From contig NZ_JAFHKT010000142.1 of assembly GCF_017052465.1 (NCBI RefSeq), positions 1 through 39,998 of the forward strand: 39,998 bases of DNA, written 5' to 3'. The position numbers and the translations under genes were made by a program. Of this stretch, positions 35,152 to 39,998 are shown piece by piece (within the stretch, counting starts at the first letter, position 1; each line of letters begins with the position of its first letter). The DNA comes from Arthrobacter pascens (GTDB taxonomy: Bacteria > Actinomycetota > Actinomycetes > Actinomycetales > Micrococcaceae). The notes beneath the pieces are model-generated. The model did no database searches. It was given only the letters and a program-made list of their open reading frames with translations, and had not been told where the DNA came from.

Positions 35152-36348
35152 TTAGTGTCCGTTGGCCCGATCGAGGGCCTCGTCGTGCTCGGCGTGGGCC
35201 TGGCGGAGGAGGTTCATGAACTCGGTCTGGTTGCGGATGAGCCGCTTGTACTTCTCCGGCAGCTTCTTGAGTTCAGCCTCCTCGCGGAGCATCTTGTTGA
35301 AGATCACCTCGCGCTCGGCGATGTCCGTTTCGTAGTTGAGGTCCACGTATTCGGTGGCGTGGCGCTTGGCGCCGGAGACCATGTTCTTCGCCTTGCCCTT
35401 GGGGCTGTAGATCGAGGCGAGGACCGTGACGACGAGGACGCCGAGGATGACGGTGAGCGAGGTTGCGGTGCTGATCTCGACGACGTTCACGTGCTCGCCG
35501 TCGTTGACGAACGGCAGGGTGTTCTCGTGGAGTGCGTGCAGGATGAGCTTGACGCCGATGAAGCCGAGGATGGTGGCGAGGCCGTAGGAGAGGTAAATGA
35601 GGCGGTCCAGCAGTTCGTCGATGAGGAAGAACAGCTGGCGCAGGCCCATCAGCGAGAATGCCGTGGCGGTGAAGACGATGAAGACGTTCTGCGTCAGGCC
35701 GAAGATGGCCGGGATGGAGTCGAGGGCGAACAGGATGTCCGTGCCGCCGATGGCCACCATCACCAGGAGCATCGGGGTGAGGACGCGCTTGCCGTCCACC
35801 ATGGTGAAGAGTTTGTCGCCGTCGTACTGCTCGGAGGCCGGCAGGAACTTCTTCGCGAGCCGGACCACCACGCCTTCGCTTTCCTCGTCGTGCGAATCGG
35901 GCTTGAGCAGGTTGCCGGCGGTGATAAGCAGGATCAGGCCGAAGATGTAGAACACCCAGGCGAAGCTGTTGATGAGCGCGGCACCCAGGAAGATGAAGCC
36001 GGTGCGGGCGATCAGGGAGAAGACGATGCCGAACAGCAGCACCTTCTGCTGGTCTTTGCGGGGGACCCGGAAGCTGGCCATGATGATGAGGAAGACGAAC
36101 AGGTTGTCCACGGACAGCGCCTTCTCGGTCACATAGCCGGCGAAGTACTCCGTGCCCATGGTGGAGCCGCCGAACATCCAGACGCCAAGGCCGAACAGCA
36201 GGGCCAGACCCACGTAGATGGAGGACCAGACGGCGGATTCTTTGAGCTTGGGGGTGTGGGCCTTCCGGACGTGGAAGAAGAAGTCAAAGGCCAGCAGGCC
36301 CAGGATTCCGGCGATGGTCATGATCCAGACGATCAGGGGGACTTCCAT
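35152..36348 (-). CDS. TerC/Alx family membrane protein
   Basis: 398 residues with about nine hydrophobic helices. Family signatures: YFAGYVTEKALSVDNLFVF with the conserved Glu and Asp in the membrane, FRVPRKDQQKVLLFG, and TDILFALDSIPAIFG. The C-terminal 90 residues are charged and cytoplasmic (REVIFNKMLREEAELKKL). TerC/Alx proteins are tied to tellurite resistance, pH response and manganese export. AGAGG lies about eight bases before the ATG. An inverted repeat, TAGGG-N4-CCCTA, sits upstream at 36435-36448. Confidence 0.92.
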   Translation of the reverse strand: MEVPLIVWIMTIAGILGLLAFDFFFHVRKAHTPKLKESAVWSSIYVGLALLFGLGVWMFGGSTMGTEYFAGYVTEKALSVDNLFVFLIIMASFRVPRKDQQKVLLFGIVFSLIARTGFIFLGAALINSFAWVFYIFGLILLITAGNLLKPDSHDEESEGVVVRLAKKFLPASEQYDGDKLFTMVDGKRVLTPMLLVMVAIGGTDILFALDSIPAIFGLTQNVFIVFTATAFSLMGLRQLFFLIDELLDRLIYLSYGLATILGFIGVKLILHALHENTLPFVNDGEHVNVVEISTATSLTVILGVLVVTVLASIYSPKGKAKNMVSGAKRHATEYVDLNYETDIAEREVIFNKMLREEAELKKLPEKYKRLIRNQTEFMNLLRQAHAEHDEALDRANGH

Positions 36349-36434
36349 GCTGCGTGCCTCTTTCCAAGTGAACGAAGTCGCATGCAGTGAGAGGGCTCAG
36401 CCGGGCTGACGAACCCGCAACGCCGCATCGGTAC

Positions 36435-36448
36435 TAGGGATTACCCTA
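36435..36448 (-). promoter_or_regulatory. Inverted repeat TAGGG-N4-CCCTA upstream of terC
   Basis: Perfect five-base arms around ATTA, 87 bases before the terC start. The minus strand reads TAGGGT as a possible -10. The arms recall DtxR/IdeR-type half-sites (TTAGG), and TerC proteins are linked to manganese, but the match is short. Confidence 0.3.
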
Positions 36449-36507
36449 CCGAAGGGTGTGCGGGCCCGTCGCGACATGCGTTCCGCGGCGTGGGGCCGCG
36501 CCGCCAG

Positions 36508-37257
36508 TCAGGTGTACATCAGGGAACCGGGCGTGGTGAGGACCTCTCCGGTTTCCAGCCAGGTCTTCAGGCCGGAAAGGATCATCGGCCAGCCGCCGTA
36601 AAGCTGTTCGTTGGCGCCTTCGCGGAGCTGGTCGTGCGTGACGGTCAGCCGGCAGGAATCTTCCACCGGCTCGATCTCCCAGGTGATCCGCGAGGTGCCC
36701 TCGGCCTTGACGTCGTCTCCCCAGAGCGCGCGCATGGTCTGCACGAGGCGGCGGGGCGGATCGACTTCCAGGTTCTCGCCCTCGCCGAGTGGTTCCCCGC
36801 CGTCGGGGGCCATCTCGAACCGCGACCCCGGCGTCCAGTCGGACATGATGTGCATGCCGAACTGGTACTTGCTGCGGATCTCGCTGTCCGTGATGGCCTC
36901 CCAGAGCCGTTCCGGAGTGGTCTTGATGTAGATTTCGAAGATCTTTTCCATGGGACTTTCCAATCTGGATTTGAGGTCGCTGAGGGCAGCGGCCCATGGT
37001 TCTGCATATTTGCTCACCCATCGGTCGTGGACGAGCCTGATGGGCACCGGATTGAGGAAGTGCAGCTTCTCGCGGCCGCGGCGCCGGGTCACCACGAGGC
37101 CTGCCTCTTCCAGGATTTTCAGGTGCTTCATGACCCCGAAGCGGGTGATTTCGAAGCGGGCCTCGAGGGCGCTGAGCGTCTGGCCGTCGTCGCGGAAAAG
37201 TTCGTCCAGCAGTTCCCTGCGGATGGGGTCAGCCAGAGCCTTGAATACGGCGTCCAC
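36508..37257 (-). CDS. ArsR-type regulator fused to an AHSA1/SRPBCC domain
   Basis: 249 residues from a GTG at 37257. Residues 1-95 are an ArsR winged helix: M/VDAVFKALADPIRRELLDEL, ARFEITRFGVMKHLKILEEAG, LVVTRRRGREKLHFL. Residues about 103-249 are an AHSA1-type START-like domain (IFEIYIKTTPERLWEAITD, YGGWPMILSGLKTWLETGE), which usually binds a hydrophobic ligand. The fusion suggests a repressor that senses a small molecule with its own second domain. The longer frame from 37293 would begin inside the -35 box; the GTG sits six bases after TATTCT, so a leaderless mRNA is likely. Divergent from the RibD-C gene at 37368. Confidence 0.88.
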   Translation of the reverse strand: MDAVFKALADPIRRELLDELFRDDGQTLSALEARFEITRFGVMKHLKILEEAGLVVTRRRGREKLHFLNPVPIRLVHDRWVSKYAEPWAAALSDLKSRLESPMEKIFEIYIKTTPERLWEAITDSEIRSKYQFGMHIMSDWTPGSRFEMAPDGGEPLGEGENLEVDPPRRLVQTMRALWGDDVKAEGTSRITWEIEPVEDSCRLTVTHDQLREGANEQLYGGWPMILSGLKTWLETGEVLTTPGSLMYT

Positions 37258-37263
37258 AGCCCC

Positions 37264-37293
37264 AGAATAGGTGACCATTTGGTCACATGTCAA
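37264..37293 (-). promoter_or_regulatory. arsR promoter with self-operator between -35 and -10
   Basis: Minus strand: TTGACA at 37288-37293, 18-base spacer, TATTCT at 37264-37269, six bases, GTG at 37257. The spacer holds GTGACCA-AA-TGGTCAC (37271-37286), arms of seven bases, a fitting ArsR binding site that would block RNA polymerase and give autorepression. Confidence 0.7.
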
Positions 37294-37367
37294 CGCTTTT
37301 CAGGGGGTTGATGGGGGAGCGGCCTCGGCGTAGAGTCCTTCGACATCCCAGGAGCGAGGAGCAGATC

Positions 37368-37949
37368 ATGGGACAACTGGTCGTCCAGGAGTTCGTCAGC
37401 GCCGATGGATTCGCCGCGGACGCGAACAACGAATTCACCTTCTACGAACGGCTGGACGGGGGCACAGTCGAATTCGACCGAAGCCAGCTGGAATGGCTGG
37501 ACACCGTCGACGCAATGGTCCTCGGGGCAAACACCTATCGGATGTTCGCCGAGTTCTGGCCAACGCCGGCATCAAAGGATGAAATCATTGCGCCCGCACT
37601 CAACAGGCTCCGCCGCGTCGTTTTCTCCCGCCAACTGACAACGGCACCCTGGGGGGACATGCCGGAGGCCGCCATCGAATCCGGTGATGCCACCGGGGCG
37701 ATCCAGCGGATCAAGAGGGAGGCCGACGGCGACATTGTTCTCTGGGGCAGCCTCACCCTGGCCGGGACGCTCCTAGCCGCGGGCGAGGTTGATGTGGTGA
37801 GGCTGGTCGTGATGCCGGTAGCCATAGGTGCGGGGCGGGGCGTGTTTCCCTCAGGGCAGGATCCGCACGTGATGGATCTTGTCAGCGCCAAAACGTATGA
37901 CCAAGGGCTGGTCGAACTCGTTTACGGACTTCGGACGGAGAGTTCCTAG
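37368..37949 (+). CDS. RibD C-terminal / dihydrofolate reductase-like family protein
   Basis: 193 residues from an ATG at 37368 with GAGGAG seven bases upstream. Typical pattern: LVVQEFVSADGFAAD at the start, DAMVLGANTYRMFAEFWP near 45-62, LRRVVFSRQL, and DIVLWGSLTLAGTLLAAGEVD followed by MPVAIGAGRGVF, as in the RibD_C fold that binds NADPH. These stand-alone proteins are common in actinobacteria; the substrate is unknown. Divergent from the ArsR-AHSA1 gene, so the operator described there may control both. Confidence 0.87.
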   Translation: MGQLVVQEFVSADGFAADANNEFTFYERLDGGTVEFDRSQLEWLDTVDAMVLGANTYRMFAEFWPTPASKDEIIAPALNRLRRVVFSRQLTTAPWGDMPEAAIESGDATGAIQRIKREADGDIVLWGSLTLAGTLLAAGEVDVVRLVVMPVAIGAGRGVFPSGQDPHVMDLVSAKTYDQGLVELVYGLRTESS

Positions 37950-37972
37950 CCCCGGGTGGGCCCCTGGCCAAC

Positions 37973-38347
37973 CTACGTGGTTGGGAGGAGCCGCACGCGG
38001 CGGGCATCAGCAGGGATGAGCGAGTAGAAGGGGGTGAACCTGGCTCGCATTCCGGGGGAGAGATTGGATCGGACGATCGAAGCGTTCTCAAGGGCTGTGA
38101 GGTGGTAGCGCACCACGTCTCTGGAAAAGCCAAGAGCGCTGCTGATGTCGGCTACCTTGCTTGCCCCGTTGTGTGCCAGATACTCGACGATCCGCGACCT
38201 GATCTGGTTGGGCCGTACTTTGCGCCGGCGGTTACCCCCATTACTCGCCGCTGGTCTGCTCGGGCTGACTGCGTCGGTCAATTCAACTGCCTTTCTATCG
38301 GGCCGTGTCGAGAGGGATCGCCGGCTGGCCTGGCCTGGGCGTTGCAT
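37973..38347 (-). CDS. Winged-helix transcriptional regulator
   Basis: 124 residues if started at the ATG at 38347. Residues about 45-105 form a winged helix: RPNQIRSRIVEYLAHNG, ASKVADISSALGFSRDVVRYHLTALENASIV. The first 45 residues are basic and of low complexity. The ATG lacks a ribosome binding site; a TTG at 38281 with AAAGG upstream would remove 22 residues. A small single-domain DNA-binding protein of the ArsR/MarR-like type, target unknown. It lies 32 bases downstream of the symporter gene on the same strand and may regulate it. Confidence 0.68.
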   Translation of the reverse strand: MQRPGQASRRSLSTRPDRKAVELTDAVSPSRPAASNGGNRRRKVRPNQIRSRIVEYLAHNGASKVADISSALGFSRDVVRYHLTALENASIVRSNLSPGMRARFTPFYSLIPADARRVRLLPTT

Positions 38348-38379
38348 CGACCCAGACCCGGCCAGCCGGGGTGAACCGG

Positions 38380-39660
38380 TCAGCGCACTGCGGTTTCCAG
38401 CTCCCTGGCCTCCTGAGCGTCCCGCTCCGGGAGCGGCTCCTCGCGGGGAGCAGCCTTGTCGTGGCTTCGGCCGATGACAGCCGTGGCGATGGCATTGCCC
38501 AGGATGTTGGTGGCCGTGCGTCCCATGTCCAAGAGCTGGTCGATCACGAGCAGGACCCCAATGCCTGCCGCGGGGATGCCGAAGGCGGGGACGACGGCGG
38601 CGACGACGACGAGCGAACCGCGCGGCACGCCGGCCATGCCCTTGCTGCTGAGCAGAAGCATGGCGGTCATCGCAATCTGCTGGCCGAGGTCCATGTCGAT
38701 GCCGTAGGCATTGATGAGGAAGATGGAGGCGAAGGTCATGTACATCATGGAACCGTCGACGTTGAAGGAGTAACCCAGGGGCAGAACGAAACCGGTGGTG
38801 CGTTTCTCGATGCCGAACTTCGTGAGGCCCTCAATGAGTTTGGGCAGGGCGGCTTCGCTGCTGGAGGTGGCGAAAGCGATGACCATGGGTTCGCGCACGA
38901 TCCGGACCAGGCGGAACGCCGCCCGTCCCAAGAAACCCACCGCGACGGCGATCATGAGGACCCACAGCGCCGAGAGGGACAGGTAGAAGCCGCCGATGAA
39001 GGACGCGTAGGTGGCAAACGCATCCAGGCCCTCGGCGGTGAAAGCCGATGCGATGCCGGCGAAAACACCAACCGGTGCCGCCATCATCACGTACCCGGTG
39101 ACCTTGAGCATGACGCCCATCAGCTCGTCGATGGCATTCGCTATGGAGGAGTGGCCCTTCTTCCGGAGGTTCAGCAGGGCGATTCCGAAGAGGGCGCCGA
39201 AGACGAGGATCTGAAGGGGGTTGTTGGTGGTCAGTGCCGAGAAGACGCTGGTGGGGATGATGTTGGTGACGAACTCCTGGTAATCAAGGGGTTTCGATTC
39301 CAGGCCCGCATCACCGCCCGGGACGAGGTTCAGGCCGTCGCCGACGTTCAGGACATGCGCCGTGAGGAATCCGAAGGCGCCGACCAGGACGGAGGCCGAG
39401 AGGAACCAGATCATCGAGCGGCCGAAGAGCTTCCCCACGCCGGCGGATTTCGCGGCTCCTGCAATGCCCGAAACCAAGGTGGCGAAGATCAACGGGGCGA
39501 TGATCATCTTGATGAGATTCAGGAACATGTGGGTCACGGTGTCGAGCACCGAAACGACGGATTCGCGGGCGTCTGGGGCGAGCAGCCAGTGGCCCACCAG
39601 GCCGCTGACGATTCCGAACAGAAGAGATGCCAGAATCCACATCGTTGATTTGTTTTTCAT
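38380..39660 (-). CDS. Dicarboxylate/amino acid:cation symporter (DAACS, DctA/GltP-like)
   Basis: 426 residues from an ATG at 39660 preceded by AAGGATGG; a frame from 39768 adds 36 residues without a site. Eight helices and two re-entrant loops are expected. Signatures: FATSSSEAALPKLIEGL (serine-rich loop), SFNVDGSMMYMTFASIFLINA (the NMDGT-type motif) and LLLSSKGMAGVPRGSLVVVAA. Imports C4-dicarboxylates, aspartate or glutamate with sodium or protons. Upstream on the same strand lies the tail of a probable aspartase/fumarase-family gene, which would process such substrates. Confidence 0.92.
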   Translation of the reverse strand: MKNKSTMWILASLLFGIVSGLVGHWLLAPDARESVVSVLDTVTHMFLNLIKMIIAPLIFATLVSGIAGAAKSAGVGKLFGRSMIWFLSASVLVGAFGFLTAHVLNVGDGLNLVPGGDAGLESKPLDYQEFVTNIIPTSVFSALTTNNPLQILVFGALFGIALLNLRKKGHSSIANAIDELMGVMLKVTGYVMMAAPVGVFAGIASAFTAEGLDAFATYASFIGGFYLSLSALWVLMIAVAVGFLGRAAFRLVRIVREPMVIAFATSSSEAALPKLIEGLTKFGIEKRTTGFVLPLGYSFNVDGSMMYMTFASIFLINAYGIDMDLGQQIAMTAMLLLSSKGMAGVPRGSLVVVAAVVPAFGIPAAGIGVLLVIDQLLDMGRTATNILGNAIATAVIGRSHDKAAPREEPLPERDAQEARELETAVR

Positions 39661-39813
39661 AGTCCATCCTTGGGTCGAGGCCGTGATGCTGGCCCGGTGC
39701 TGGAACGGTGCTCGTCGTCGAGTCCGTTTCTCTGTCGTCAGGCGGGATATTTGGGCATGGCGGCGCACCCCTGTTCCCTGATCGGGCGGGGTGGCGATGG
39801 GGCAGTGCCCGTT

Positions 39814-39852
39814 GGTTGAATCTGTCGGGACGCGGTCTCGACAGGTTCAACC
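39814..39852. repeat. REP-like intergenic inverted repeat
   Basis: GGTTGAATCTGTCG at 39814-39827 is mirrored by CGACAGGTTCAACC at 39839-39852 with one mismatch. Elements of the form GGTTGAGC..GTCGA paired with TCGAC..GCTCAACC are frequent between Arthrobacter genes. It may act as a terminator for the minus-strand gene at 39922. Confidence 0.55.
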
Positions 39853-39921
39853 GGCAGTGGTGTGGGCCCACGACCGCCGGGTTCCCTGACCGAGCTTGCG
39901 AGGTTAGGGGGCGGTTGGGGG

Positions 39922-39998
39922 TTATTTGCTGAGGTTGGCCAGGCGTTCGGGGCTGAGGAGTTCCTGGAGTTGTTCGGCGGTGAGCAGGCTGTGTTCGA
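39922..39998 (-). CDS. C-terminal end of a gene cut by the window edge, possible aspartase/fumarase family
   Basis: The frame ending in TAA at 39922-39924 reads EHSLLTAEQLQELLSPERL and then ANLSK at the C-terminus. The GLLT-x-EQL-x-x-LLSPE pattern recalls the C-terminal domain of aspartate ammonia-lyase and class II fumarase. With only 24 codons the call is weak, but a place beside a dicarboxylate symporter fits aspartase. Confidence 0.45.
   Translation of the reverse strand, partial: EHSLLTAEQLQELLSPERLANLSK

Noticed and set aside
36349..36507. Manganese (yybP-ykoY) riboswitch before terC
   Set aside because: Its conserved motifs could not be recognised in the minus-strand leader.
37258..37293. 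ArsR-AHSA1 start at ATG 37293 or 37278
   Set aside because: Both lie within the -35/operator region; the family N-terminus begins at the GTG 37257.

Overview
The window is high-GC DNA from an actinobacterium. Gene style, protein families (DUF222/HNH endonuclease, Rpf with LysM, DUF1540, glutathione-independent formaldehyde dehydrogenase, TM0106-type nuclease-helicase) and leaderless start signals fit the Arthrobacter/Pseudarthrobacter group of Micrococcaceae. This assignment rests on family resemblance read by eye; no search was run. No rRNA, tRNA, CRISPR array, prophage or intact insertion sequence was seen.

Layout. 1-4.0 kb: minus-strand genes (a DUF222 HNH endonuclease cut by the window edge, a DUF1622 membrane protein, a YeeZ-like nucleotide-sugar-type reductase, a NERD protein, a Pyr_excise-family protein). 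4.1-5.7 kb: a membrane protein and a secreted Rpf-LysM muralytic enzyme, converging on three consecutive hairpins. 6-11.1 kb: a class II UvrA divergent from an adenine deaminase, an Ala/Lys-rich exported repeat protein, then a decayed partial copy of the adenine deaminase gene. 11.1-16.4 kb: a membrane protein and CPBP protease, a YdeP/FdhF-like molybdopterin oxidoreductase, an SDR and a small acidic protein. 16.8-22.7 kb: a cytoplasmic winged-helix/X25 glycan-module protein, a lipoprotein, acylphosphatase and a 1251-residue nuclease-helicase. 22.9-26.2 kb: DUF1540, formaldehyde dehydrogenase, an acidic triple-repeat protein and a YceI protein with an attenuator-like leader.

27.0-33.9 kb is a tightly packed catabolic operon (MHS-type transporter, Zn-dependent polyol/aldonate dehydrogenase, ManD-type dehydratase, KDG kinase, fructuronate reductase family, KDPG aldolase) with a divergent FadR-type GntR regulator. 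The gene set describes a full route from an aldonate such as L-gulonate, through fructuronate, mannonate, KDG and KDPG, to pyruvate and glyceraldehyde 3-phosphate, without a uronate isomerase. The fructuronate reductase gene has no ATG, GTG or TTG at the expected place; an ATC sits at ideal distance from a strong ribosome binding site.

34-40 kb: a small cationic protein, a serine hydrolase, TerC, an ArsR-AHSA1 fusion repressor with a clear self-operator, a RibD-C protein, a winged-helix regulator, a C4-dicarboxylate symporter, and the tail of a probable aspartase/fumarase-family gene at the edge.

The points most worth a second look are the ATC start, the aldonate operon, the decayed adenine deaminase copy with a 53-nt repeat shared with the oxidoreductase upstream region, the -10/N6-7/start geometry seen at five genes, the winged-helix/X25 protein, and the mutually exclusive hairpins before yceI.
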